Assembly: GCF_024586455.1 (NCBI RefSeq)
Contig: NC_065921.1
Location: 43,732,574-43,796,573, forward strand
Source: Bactrocera neohumeralis
Lineage: Eukaryota > Arthropoda > Insecta > Diptera > Tephritidae
Direction: 5' to 3'
DNA length: 64,000 bases
In this document: one piece after another, positions 11,671-22,993 of the stretch
How the letters are laid out: every line of letters begins with the position of its first letter
Position numbering within the stretch: the stretch's first letter is position 1
Position numbers and translations under genes: made by a program
Notes under the pieces: model-generated
What the model was told of the DNA's origin: nothing
What the model saw: only the letters and a program-made list of their open reading frames with translations
The model's database searches: none

Positions 11671-12990
11671 CAAGTAAGGAAGGGCTAAGTTAGGGCGAAA
11701 CCGAATATTTTAAACTCTTGCAACTTGAAATAATCAAAGTCCGGCAAATTTCTTCAGGTGAAGGCAAAGTTGTATATTAAAATAAGAAAGCTGGGGGTAG
11801 TCTCGACCCGGTTTTAAACATTTAAGCCAATAATACTACTATGACCAACAAATAGTAAGACTTAATTCATAATTTTAAGATTATTAATTTGTTCTTCAAA
11901 ATCTATATTGTCCCCCTCAAAGTAATCCTCATTGGATGCAATAATTCCGTCCTCTTTTTAAGAATAGTTCGCGCAAACCATGCATTAAACTCAAATAGTA
12001 TTCCTTGTTTGGCCCATCGGAAGAAAACTGTAAACATAGCCTTGATTTTTGACTGCTTTGATGTGGTATTTTCGGTTTCTGCTCACGATATTTGGCCGAT
12101 TGATCGTCTGTTTGCGGGTCGTAAGCATGAATCTTAAACTCATCTGCCGTAATAAAACGTTTCATGACATCGTGGTAGCCAGAAAGCATTGTTTCACAGA
12201 AGTTAGCGCGACGCTGTGTTTCGAAAAAATTAAGTGATTATGGAACCAATCGTGCTTTCACTTTCCTTAGGACCAATGACCTTTCAAAATGGGTTTCGCC
12301 GATCCTTCCGATATTCCAACTTAAAATGTTCCCTGGGTTTCAATAAGATACCTCAGTTACTATCACCAATCAGTATGGAGTAAGGTCAGCCGGATCTTCG
12401 AAAATACTGTTATAAATTATATGGGGGCTAAGTCAAATCTTCACACGCTTATATCCATTCTACGTACAAAGTTACGCTGTTATCAATAAAACACGCTTTT
12501 CCTTTTCATTGGGATAACTCACATATTGGGCGATATATACGGCATAAATTCACCCAAAAGTTCGAAAACCTTTATATTAGGCATATGGGGACTAAGTAAA
12601 GCTTTTAACATTTGACATAATATTATCGGGAAAGGAATCTCTCCGAATTTCACTTATATATCTCACACAATGATCGATATTTTCGGCAAAGAGCCAACTA
12701 AAGGCACTGGGGTCCACATATATGGTACCTAGGGGCTTGATCAGTTTTAATTCGATTTGGACAATTTTTGGTTAAAAGGTGGGCTACTTCAAAAGCACTA
12801 TTCGTACCGATATATGTATGTACTTGATTTGCATACTGGAAAACGATAAAATCTGATGGAATTTTAAAATATGTTTATGGAAAGTTGGCGCGGTTGTAGT
12901 CAGATTCCGCACATTTTTGCACTGAAACATAAGATAGTCAAAGATTTTCACCAAAATGTGGGCGGTGTTTCATCGTCTTATTTTGACACT
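11671..12990 (-). repeat. Family A-like dispersed repeat, split by a mariner fragment
   Basis: In reverse orientation the terminus is acaagtaaggaagggctaag followed by the gggcgaaaccgaa arm. The same order is seen at 59623 and, reverse complemented, at 54440-54498. The interior is a diverged subfamily; cctaatataaaggttttcga (reverse complement near 12580) recurs at about 22447. A mariner fragment at 11889-12290 lies within. The right limit near 12990 is uncertain. Confidence 0.55.
11889..12290 (-). pseudogene. Mariner transposase fragment
   Basis: Minus-strand pieces read LRKVKARLVPKSL, then YHDVMKRFITADEFKIHAYD, and later NKEYYLSLMHGLRELFLK. This is the same mariner subfamily as the copy at 15900-16860, which has LRKVKARLLPKSL. 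The usual TGDETW first-aspartate motif reads TADEFK. Only the middle of the gene remains. Confidence 0.65.
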
Positions 12991-13690
12991 TATTTATTAC
13001 ATAAAAAAATTCTGAATATATTTTGAAAAATGCTTTCATGGCAGTTCTGTTGTTTGTGAACTGAAAGCTCGGATTTATCGAGTGTTACTCTACCACGCAA
13101 AGTATATACTTATATATACGGCACGTAATTAGTTGCCCTTATCAAAATACTCATATTTTTGCTTATGAATATAAGTTGGCTTTTCCTTCAACGTCTGGCA
13201 CAAAACCGATAAAAACTACACTAACATATGTTATGTGTGTAGTCACGTAAATATAACAGTAAAATATATAAATAAAATGTGTATTGTCGGCTTAGTTAAT
13301 GATTCATCGTTCATAGTGCATCTGGTCTCTGTTTATTGTTGTCTGAAAAATATGTTTCTTTTATTCAATCAATATGGACTTGAGAGTGCGGTACATACAT
13401 AAATATACGATACTTTTGAAGTATATTCTCTTACATATATCCTTTGAGATATTATCTCGTTTAAATGTAAATTAAAAATATCGGTAATTTTTATTGATTT
13501 AAAAAAACTTAAAATAATCCTGAGAAATTTGAAGTGAAGAGTTCTTGACTTTGAACTTATTCAGTTAGAAAACTAGAGAGTCATAACGTCATTTAGACGT
13601 TGAGTCAGATGTTAACCTTGGATTGGAACATCTAAATAGAGTAAAATTAATACAGACAAAACATTCAGTGGGATCTTTGATAGAAATTTT
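12991..13690. other. AT-rich noncoding stretch
   Basis: No gene or recognised repeat is visible. Confidence 0.4.
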
Positions 13691-14450
13691 ACTATAGAAA
13701 AATTGATAAATGTTTCAAGGTCGGCGTCCTCCATGGTTGTATGACCATCTCCACCTGCCATATCCATCGAATCTGAAGCCTGAGGGCCATCAGTTTTACC
13801 ATCCGACGGAAGTATTCTAAGCTTATGGCTTCCTAGATTTTGCTGAGAGGACCGATGGACTCCGCATTTAGCCGAATCAGCGCTTGTCGATATGGTTCTT
13901 CGTTTCTCTCCAGCCTTATTACTGTCCTGTCATGCGTGAGTAGTGAGTACTATCTGAGGATCTCCTCAATCAATTTCGCTGGGGAAGGTTCAGCTGGCAG
14001 CCAGACGTGAACCATAGGGCAAAGCGAAAGGTCCGGTTTGTCCGCAGCTTCCTACTACTACTATGGGGGTGACCCCTCTGACTACCTTTAGGAAGTATGA
14101 GGAGATAGCCACCGCCACTCTCTTCCATTCCACGCGGAAGATGTCACCATCCACCGTGCTGCGATCGAACAGGCCTAGCTCTATTGAGCCAGCGGGGAAG
14201 GTACACTGCGGGCTACCAGGGTTTTAATGGAACGAGGGCGGTTGCGACATTAGTCTGTCAGCTATTTCTGATGAATATCACCCCATCATGCTCAACCAGC
14301 TCAGGATTCTACCAAAATCCTTAAGAGCTAATCCTACTCATAATCCGGTTTCACAGTTACAGTAGTGAGGAGTTGAAAAACCGCAGGTAATTTAGCGTTA
14401 CTTAGGATGCGCCAACTTGGAGAGGACCTGCACTACATTCCCATCAATAA
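13691..14450. other. GC-richer degenerate segment, possible retroelement relic
   Basis: Base composition rises clearly over its neighbours between about 13720 and 14430. Every frame is broken by stops and I could not match it to a named family. A decayed gag-like region of a non-LTR element is possible but unproven. Confidence 0.3.
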
Positions 14451-14944
14451 ATATACATTTTTTTTTACAAAATTTTCTATTCTGAAGTCCACAATGCCGC
14501 GTGTAGAGTTCTGCGCAGTCTTTGACAAATACCACAAAGGCATTCTATTCGAGTTATCGGCAGGCAGTGCGTTGTAAATCCCGTCTGCTCATAAGTATAT
14601 ATGTAAATAAGTATATGTATACAGTTGTTAAGTATTATGCGAATTCCCCGCAAAATTATTTTAGTTGATTTGCGCGCTTCACAGCGAATGAGTTTGACGC
14701 CGTCCATCGGCAGACGGTCGCAGTTCATTGCAAATGGGCACGCGTAAAAACTCTATTACGTCGAAGCAAGGAATTCGAAAATAGATTTAATACAAGCAAA
14801 GCTATTTTAGTGAATGAAATTGACCAAAGTGCAAATAAAAGTTGTATAAAAATACGGAAAATGCCAAATTAGTGCAAATATAACAAAAATAAATAAATTA
14901 ATGAAAAAAGTGTTCAACAATAGCAATAAGTAAACAAATTCGCA

Positions 14945-17900
14945 ATGAATTTCGCAACACCTTTAATAAGGCACATGTACTTGTGCGCCAACACGCTTTG
15001 CCTAGTGAGTCTTCTCCGTCTTCTCGTACTTGCAAGGTTTTTTCTTTTGTTTACACTTTTACACTTCTTATCTTCACGTTTCTAGCAATCTAACTGCTCA
15101 TTCACCTATATTTTTTAATTACTTGAAATCGTCGTTACTTTTAAAAGCTTTTGCAAAAATATACGTGTATATAAGTATGTGTGTGTTTACAGATCGTCGG
15201 TTTGATTATGGTGTTACTGAGTGCGCTCTTCATGGACTCCGTACAGAATTTGCATTTGATTTATTGCATACTTGGCTTAATGGCGGGTCTCCTAACGGCT
15301 CTGACCTCTTTAGTTGGCTATCGGGCCATAAAGCCACCGAAGGCTGCCTTGATGTGGCTGGTAAGAATGTATTGCTAATTAACCATTTTAATGTTGAAAA
15401 GTTTCATAGAATTAAGAATTATAAGGAAATTAGAAATTATACCACTATTTGACCTAATTTTTGAAAGAATCTGGAACAAAATTCTTCTACTTATTTTTAC
15501 TACCTGATCCAGTATTACTCGGACTGACAAAAAAGTTTTCACGTACTTAATACAAATCTTTATTATCGTCTGCAAAATATGTTCCAATTTTCCATGCACT
15601 TGTTCTAAGTCAGGGCAGATATGGCCTTAAGCGAATTTTGATTTTTTTGATTGCAGCTCATTGTTGGTCCGCCATTCACTAAATTGTTGGAAAGTTTCGG
15701 CGTCATATTCATAAACCCACCTAGCCTTAGCAATAATGATGTGTTTGTAAAGTGAATGTAAAATCCTCAGTTACGTTGTCAAACATCTCTTTTGCGAGCC
15801 CTACTCGACGTCGTTTTTATAAAAAATTCGTATCTTTTGGTAAGAATTTAGGTTTGACACGCTTTATACTCAAAACGTTAACAAAAATGTGTTCATAAGA
15901 GATGTTCAGATCCTTTGGTATGACTGTCAGTGATATCTGTGCCAAATTTCACATCAAAATTATAGTAAGTATTTAGTATACGCTCGTCTTTCTGAAGTAC
16001 ATAAAGTGAATTTGTCGATTTTTACGATGAGTGAAATTATTCAACAAAGTAGTTCCATGAAATTTTTTGTGCGAAATCAAATTTGTGGTGCCGAAGTGTT
16101 GATAATATTGGAAAAGATCTTCGGTGAAAATTGTCGCGAACAAGTGCTTTTGGTTGGTGCAAATTATTCAAAGAGGGTCGAGAAGGCGTTGACGACGAAC
16201 CACGTCCAGGATGACCATCAACATCAACTGATAATCAAACGCGTCAATAAAATAAAGGAATTGATGCTTGAGAATCGACGATTAACAATCTTTGTTGTGA
16301 AAACCATTTTGAAGGATCATTTGGTTCTAAGAAAAGTGAAAGCACGATTGCTTCCAAAATCGCTCAACATTGCCGAAAAACAGTCTGTGAAACAATGCTT
16401 TCCGACTAAGCCGAAAAAGCCATGTCAAAGCAGGTTGAAAATCATTTTTATGCTGACAGTTTCCTTCGGTTTTCGATGCGTGGTGCACTCCGAATTCTTT
16501 GTAACCGGCTAAACTGTCAACAAGGAATACTATTTGGGTGTTACGCGTCCTTTGCGCGACGCTATTCGTAAAAAGAGGCCGGCATTTTGGGCCGACAGCT
16601 CTTGTTTTTGCTCCACGATAATGCAGCGTCGTATACTGCATTGGTTTTTCGTGAGTTTTTCGCCAAATTTTCAACCAATATTGTGCCACAATCACCGTAT
16701 TTATATTCGTGTGACTTCTGACTTCGATACGCACATTGAAGGGGAATTCCAAAAATGGACTTTAACAACTGTTTCGAAGAACGTTGGCGCAAGTGTATTG
16801 GGGATTACTTTGATCTATGTCGTCCCATAGTTTTTAAAGAATAAATTAAGAATTTTAAATTTATGAACAAGTCTTATTATTTTTGTCAAAGTAGTATTTG
16901 ATGCGAGCCTAAAGGTTTGTGGAATCTTAAAGTTAGTCAGTTGTTTCATAATTTCAAAATGATTTTAATAGTATTACTAGTTATTGCACATACTTATATA
17001 AAAATTATTCGGATTTAAATTCATACAAACAGATAATTATTTCTTGACAGTCAAAATTGTACATATATTAGCGCTCCATCCATATTTTACAGCATATAGA
17101 AAGCTCTAAACCAAAACTTTCACAGAACTAGACAGGACAAGAGGCTCTGAGAAAGATTTACTTAGATCCGAAATTACTACTAATTTTCAAGTTGTGTCTC
17201 TCTACAGCAGGAGGAACCTGAACAAATGACCCAGTAGTAGATAAAGTAGAGGCTATTTTGAAACGTTGTTTCGACTTATTTGTCGATAGATTGGTAGGGT
17301 ACAGATCAGCAACATTGGGAAAGCTCTCAATAATATAAGATTAATACTGGATGAACTATGGACTTGTTGGTTAAGCAATCAGGTTAACCCACAAATTGCA
17401 TGTGGATTTCTTCCATTTATTCATTGTTCTCGATTGAGTCGGCCTGCAAAGTATCAAAGTAAATAAGTTGTCATTTCTTTAGAGGTGTTCTGACCATTAT
17501 GTCTATGCGGGAAACGTAAGTAGATGACAATCCAGAAGGAGGGAGAAATCACGTGAAATTTCGAAGTGAGGTCAAAGCGCATGTTCCTCTTTTTGAGAAA
17601 AAACACCTTCTCAGTTTAAGAGATGTTAAAAAAAATCTTTTTGTAAAAGGGATCAGATATATCTCTAAACACAATAAGGGATCAACTTCAAAAAAAAAAA
17701 ACTTGCATAAAACGCGGCAACATTGTAATCAAACCCCTACTTTTAAAAACAAACATTGAAAAAAGGTTGCATTGGACGTAGGAAAACATCAACCGTAATT
17801 AGGCTAATATAATATTTACAGATCAGCCAACTTTTATATTGTTCAAATCTTTGGTACGTGTTTGGCTAAGAAAAAGGAACTATATTTATTCAAAGGAGTG

Positions 17901-20900
17901 CTAGGGGGTTATATACAGTTAGAAGGCCGAAGAAGCGAATTTCCAGAATTTTTTTTGAGAAAACTTTTAAATTTATTGATCCAAATATTTATACACACAT
18001 TATGGTATCTTTTAACTGTATTTTAATACTTAGTATTAGTAAAAATATTTATTTGGAAAGGAATTACAGCAAATCTCCGAGAGCTCCTCTCAAAAAAGAC
18101 GTTTTGCGGTGACCACTATATCCCTGAACTTGATCCTCTGAATTTTAAAAACCAAACAGATTTCTCTAAAGTAGATACTGTTAAATCTTGTAATTAATCG
18201 AAGGAATAAGGACTCTAAAACTTTTTGACAAAATGGCGGTTTCTAAAAAAAAATCGATTGAACACAATTTCGGCTTTAAATTGTTTGTTAAAAAAATATT
18301 TATCGGTGAGGAAAAATTTTCATTTAAATACTAAAAAATATATTTAAGCAGCTCATATTAAAATTTAGACTAATCGGTTTGGCAGTTTTCAAGTAATGTT
18401 GGTCATCGACTTTGATAACACCATTTTGAGAAAACCGCCTTTTTCAAATTTCCGTGTAATTTCGAAAATATTCACCGGAACGTTATGCAAATTTCTGTGT
18501 GCATTCTTCAATATACATATGTATGTACTAAGAAAATAAAATAAAAAAATATTGCTCATGGATTGCGGTTTTGAGGTGGTTCACAAAACGCTGAACGCCG
18601 TTGGAATAATAATTGTGTAAAAAGGTTTTACTGAAGTCAGCTGAACTGCTAAAATGCCAAAATAGCCCTGATTGGATACTGCAAGAATACAATAATCGGA
18701 AATATAAGAGTAAACTCTGTGCCCAATGGAAAGAAGAAAGCCATATTGTTAATTCATGTTGTCATCACAGTCAACAGACGTCAATCCTATAGAGAATTAG
18801 AGAATATTTGGGCTTTAATGAAAGCCAAAATAGATTTAACATCAAAAAACGTTATAACTTGGGCACTCAAAAATACCCGAATATCGCTTGCTGCGGAATA
18901 TGTGAAAAATTTAAGTATTGCAAGATGCCATCAAAGATGTCAGGCTTTAATAAAGAACACGAGAGTAGAATAAACGCCCGATATAACAAAACAATGTATT
19001 TTCTTTAATTGCAACATTTTTCCTAACTTTTTAAAACGAAAACGTTATTTTGTGAACGCACTGTACATAGTTTGGATAACAAACATCTTCAGCCTAACAT
19101 ACAACTGATCAAAGAACATACTCATAGGTGGGATTACTCATTCGAACTAAAGAACAGTCGATATCTTACATTTACTTACATTCTTTACATTGTGGTTTTT
19201 TCTATATTAAGTAAATAATGGAATGTGAATTACCTGAATACTGGACAGCTTTTTTATTTCTTTTAAGTATTGTGCCTTGGTTACAATTATATTCGTCACT
19301 CAAATGTATATTGTAACACATCTCGAAGCCACGAGCATAATCACGAGCACAGTGGAAGCCGTAGAGTTACTGTGGGAAAGGGAATTGGTGGAAGAAGGTC
19401 CAATGGCTGATATCGAAAGTCGGGTAGGTGGGGATAAAATTTATAAAAATTAAACAAATATTCAGAAATATTTTATTTCATTAAAATAATTTTAGTAATT
19501 TTAGTGAATATTCTTTAAATTTTTCTTTAATTGTTTAGTTTCATTGCTGCGGTCTGCACAATTCTAGTGACTACACATCCATAAATTTGCCACTGCCTGC
19601 TAGTTGCTTTTATGCCGAGAATGACGCCTGGGTCCATTATAATGATGGCTGTTTGGAGAAGGTGAAATTTGCCGCTGGGAGAGCGAGCAATGCGTTATCT
19701 TACGCTGGCTATACACTGGCTGTGGCGCAGGTAAATTTTAAGCGTAAATCAATATATTTTTTATATGAAGTTAATAATTATATATTTTTGCCACCGGCCA
19801 CCAAATAAGCTAACAAAATGAAAGATCTCCCTTAGGTTATGTTCGGTTAGGTAAATAGGCAGACTACTCATCAGGCCGCGAAGAATCCCACTTGGACTGC
19901 TAGAGACTCTTGTCCGTTGTGACCATCAGAACTGCTAGGCATATCGACAAAACGCCTAGAGCCTGCCACAATTTATGGAGACAGCTAATATCAATTCAAA
20001 CCAATTCGTCGGGTCTGTAAAAAATATGGCAACCGAGATGCTTCAACCTTAGACTGGTAAAAGCTTGAAAGTGGAGAAGATTGCATCTAGATGTTTCTAC
20101 CTCTTCTTTGTAGCTTTGACAAGTTGCGTCCTCCAAAAGCTTTAGTCTTACCGCGTTAGGCCCAATGGGGCAGTATCAATTAAGAACCCCTATCACTATC
20201 ACTCGCCTATCAAGGTCTGTATATCACCTGTTCTACCGAAGTGCATGTACACTTTAATAAAAGAAGCCGCTTTTTGGAAAAATATAGTATATCTGTTGCA
20301 GTGGCATAGCTACAACTTCGGGCGCCCGGGGCCAAGGATGTTCTGCCGCCCCCCTTTATCTACCTACCTACAAGTTTCATGAGGTGGTTCGAACAAAAGT
20401 GAATCCAGTTTGTAAAAACAAAGTATCTTCGATATTAAGTATATAAAATTTAGGAACTAGAGCCACGCAAATTCTGAAGTTCCAAAATTCTCACAATACG
20501 GTTTTTGAGGAAATTGATAGTAAATTTACAAGACATCTTATTAAAAGCCATAGAAACCCATTTTCGCCCTATATCTTGTACACTTTTAACACAATTTGCA
20601 GGAATTTTTGCCCGAATTGGAGTTTTTAAATACCATTTTTGAAAATTTGGAGAAATAAAAGTTTTCGTTACATTCGAAGCCTAGGGTAACTGTGAGGGTG
20701 ACACGTCGCTAGACAAAGCTAGAAAAGTGCATCTTTATGTTCTATCACTATTTTTAAGAAAGATACGAGTATAAGACAAATTCAAAGACTGAAGAGTGAG
20801 TGTACAACTCTTTATCTTTTATAATAAATTTTGTAAAAAAATTTGTTGAAGTATTTTTCTGAATATTAAAAAACGGCGAAGATCGTTTTGCCGCCCCCAA

Positions 20901-22591
20901 GACGTTGCGCCCGGGGCCGCTTTTTTCCGCCCAGCTCGTTACCACATTGAGGATTCATTGAGTTAACCCTAGCTGAGATAAGTATCCATTTGTGTAAACA
21001 ATGGGCAATTAACAACACAATTAATGCCTCATGCAGTCCTAATACTTCCGCTCTCTAGCCGACCATATAACATAAGTCTGTACCATATACATAGCATAGC
21101 AGAGCGATAGACAGGAATGATGTGGCCTTTAGAATTTTGAACATAGAAAATTTGCGAAAGATTTATTTGCACATTGTCACAGAAGATGGAGCGTTGAACC
21201 GCATAAGCTTTACAAAGATACTGTAGACAGCTTTTATCAAAATCAGAGTACAATGCACACGAACTTAGTACAAAAAAATTGGACGGTCAGCAAACTGAGT
21301 CTTTTAATTGAACTAAAATTATGCTACTCATATTTAGCGGCGGAATTTTTATTTAACAAAGCTCAGCTCGAGTCATTTATTGTGAGTCATTAATACCATA
21401 CGTATGTATGAAAGCGATCGGACAATCACTTAGGTTCACCCCGCGATAGCACTTCTAACGCAAGAGCAATGTTCTCGTCGCCGATCACTGTAAAAATTTC
21501 AAATCGAACTTGTAGTTTTGTTTTGAACTGTAGTGAAAGCGAGCGTGCGCAAAGATTTTATAAAAGTGGGATTAAAGCAATGTCCGTCGCTGATTCGATT
21601 CTTGTTTCCAGAAGGGAAATCGCAGAGTTAAACCACTCTTGAAAGAGGTAACGGTTATACTTCAAAACAATTTTAACAAACGGCAAAGGATCGCATCAAC
21701 TATTGGGCACGAGAAAACCGTCGGCGAATATCGTCTAAATATGGATCCAAAAGTAATCGAAACAGTGGATTTCAACTGATAATCTGTTTCAAAGAAGGCA
21801 AAGACTATGCTACGGGCTGGGAAGGGAATGGTCACCGTTTTCTGGCATTCGTACCGTGGGATCTACACTGACTAACTGGTGAAGTTCAAGTTACTTGACT
21901 CCTAATTGAAGAAAAACGATCCATTAGGGGAGTAGAGAAGTGTCCGTAGATGTGACCCACTTTTTTGCTATATTCAGGCTATACTTCTGCCACTTTTGCT
22001 ATTAAACGAAAACCTATAAAGTGCCATAACTCAGCATTAACTTAGATACAAAACTCTAATTTGGTACAGGGGATCGCAGAAACAAGAGACATCTGTAGGA
22101 TAAAATGTTTTTTAAAGTATAAGTGCTCCCGCCGCGTAAATGGTTAGTGCTCCTTAGTTTAAGCTTCGCCCAAAAGTGGTCGAAATAGGACTATAACTTT
22201 TCAATAGCCCACCAAAATATCTGGACCCCAGTGCATTCGACCGATTTTTTTATGTTGCTGTTGTTGCCAACTTGACAGTTCTCGGCCGGATAAAAATCCG
22301 GGTCGGTTTCGATTACGTTGACCCGACTGTCGTGGGAACGGACTGATATTTTGATCAATCTATGAGTTCTAGTACTGCAAAAAAAATTTTGTGATGACAG
22401 CATGCCCCTGTTCCAAAAATCGGATCAATACCTCCCTTAGCCTCCATATGCCTAATATAAATATTTTCGAACTTTTTCTTACTTATTTTAATATTAAGAT
22501 ATTTTGCATTTTTTTCCAGCTGCTGGCTTTGATATTCTCATTCATACTGACTTTAATTTACCATCGAACTGGAGATTATGAAACCTTATAG
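14945..22591 (+). CDS. Tetraspanin (Tsp42E-like) with two repeat-filled long introns
   Basis: Five phase-0 exons encode 215 residues: 14945-15004, 15193-15360, 19268-19423, 19539-19730 and 22520-22591. Exon 1 (MNFATPLIRHMYLCANTLCL) and exon 2 (IVGLIMVLLSALF) make TM1. TM2 is ILGLMAGLLTALTSLVGY. Exon 3 holds TM3 (YCALVTIIFVTQMYIV). Exon 4 holds the large loop with FHCCGLHNSSDY and further cysteines in PASCFY and DGCLEK. Exon 5 is TM4 (LLALIFSFILTLIY), ending GDYETL. The start was chosen because the ATG gives exactly the 20-codon first exon of its paralogues followed by GTGAGT. Intron 2 (3.9 kb) and intron 4 (2.8 kb) are full of transposon remnants. The N-terminus is less typical than in its neighbours. 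It is convergent with the next tetraspanin, about 400 bp apart. Confidence 0.88.
15500..16900 (+). pseudogene. Mariner transposon pseudogene in tetraspanin intron 2
   Basis: The reading MSEIIQQSSSMKFFVRNQIC at 16027 begins the N-terminal domain. It continues through ENRRLTIFVVK and LRKVKARLLPKSL, then jumps from CFPT straight to KPKKPCQSRLKI. The first-aspartate block (TGDETW in this family) is therefore deleted. Later blocks are NKEYYLGVTRPLRDAIRKKR and, in another frame, LLHDNAASYTALVFREFFAK, which keeps the second aspartate. The leader (gatatctgtgccaaat, gtacataaagtg) is shared with the minus copy at 55620-56010, so 5' sequence is conserved between copies. The outer limits are approximate. 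Confidence 0.75.
16901..18550. other. Intronic AT-rich sequence
   Basis: This part of intron 2 of the 14945-22591 tetraspanin shows no supported exon. Blocks at 17900-18520 look like old repeat sequence, but I could not assign them. Confidence 0.4.
18600..19075 (+). pseudogene. Tc1-like transposase C-terminal fragment
   Basis: Successive frames read SPDWILQEYNNRKYKSKLCA, QWKEESHIVN, NPIEN and WALMKAKIDLTSKNV. These match the part of Tc1-family transposases around the second aspartate and the catalytic glutamate of the PIEN motif. At least two frameshifts and a stop after PIEN are present. It ends near gaacgcactgtac, which may be the terminal repeat. Confidence 0.65.
19835..20275. repeat. Unassigned repeat-like block beginning ggttatgttcggttaggt
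   Basis: The block is GC-richer than the surrounding intron 4 and starts with TTAGGT-like words. A similar gctaggctaggttagatggc start occurs at 34738. I infer a dispersed repeat and no coding function is visible. Confidence 0.35.
20299..20956. mobile_element. Candidate hAT-like MITE
   Basis: The left end, cagtggcatagctacaactt, is followed by gggcgcccggggcc and ccgcccccc. The right end has gccgcccccaagacg, gcgcccggggcc and ccgcccagctcgttaccac. The GC-rich ends are inverted relative to each other around an AT-rich 580-bp centre. CAGTGGC-type starts are usual in hAT ends. An 8-bp target duplication was not clear. It has no coding capacity and lies in intron 4 of the tetraspanin at 14945-22591. 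Confidence 0.5.
20957..21600. other. Intronic sequence without recognised element
   Basis: Nothing coding is visible in this part of intron 4. Confidence 0.35.
21690..21925 (+). pseudogene. Small mariner-like fragment
   Basis: A reading near 21807 gives MLRAGKGMVTVFWHSYRGI followed by YTD. This resembles the stretch after the first catalytic aspartate of mariner transposases, as in KVMAFVFCDAHG at 6175. It is short and broken, so the assignment is tentative. Confidence 0.4.
21985..22190 (+). repeat. Dispersed repeat family A fragment
   Basis: The words aaaacctataaagtgccata and aatttggtacaggggatcgc match the order seen at 52738-52810. Only an internal part is present. Confidence 0.45.
22253..22340 (+). 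repeat. Short interspersed repeat (SINE-like), copy 1
   Basis: Three segments share a gttgttg start, then ttgacagtt or a variant, then ggccggataaaaatccggg, then cgactgtcg. The other copies are 31823-31950 and 34594-34722. Read on the opposite strand, the repeat would end in CAA triplets, as some retroposons do. Confidence 0.5.
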
Positions 22592-22993
22592 TATAAACAA
22601 ACATACTGATTTGTGTAAATATTAGTATTCGTTAAGTAGAAAAAGTAGTTTTTTATTAAAAAAAAGTATATATACAATACAATTCTAGTATACATACTAT
22701 TTACAATAAAATATTTTGATACTAAATTTTGAGAAATGAAGAAGTGTGAAAGCAGTAGGATGTTGTGAATTTACAAACATATTTTAATTAAAATAGTTTA
22801 TTCATACCTATATTATGCACTATATATATATGTTTATACAACATATCTATAATTAATTTAAGATAACCTATAATTTATTGGTACTAGTGTATATAACAGT
22901 ATTTTTGAAATTTTATATAATACGTATAATTTGAATAAAAAAATTAGTTTTTACCAGACTTTTGCATTTCATACTTGTTTTACTACCATTTAG
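22592..22993. other. Intergenic space between convergent tetraspanins
   Basis: This holds the 3' ends of both neighbouring genes and nothing else recognisable. Confidence 0.45.

Noticed and set aside
17553..19008. Small lysine-rich open frames as genes
   Set aside because: They lie in a tetraspanin intron and belong to AT-rich sequence or the Tc1-like relic.
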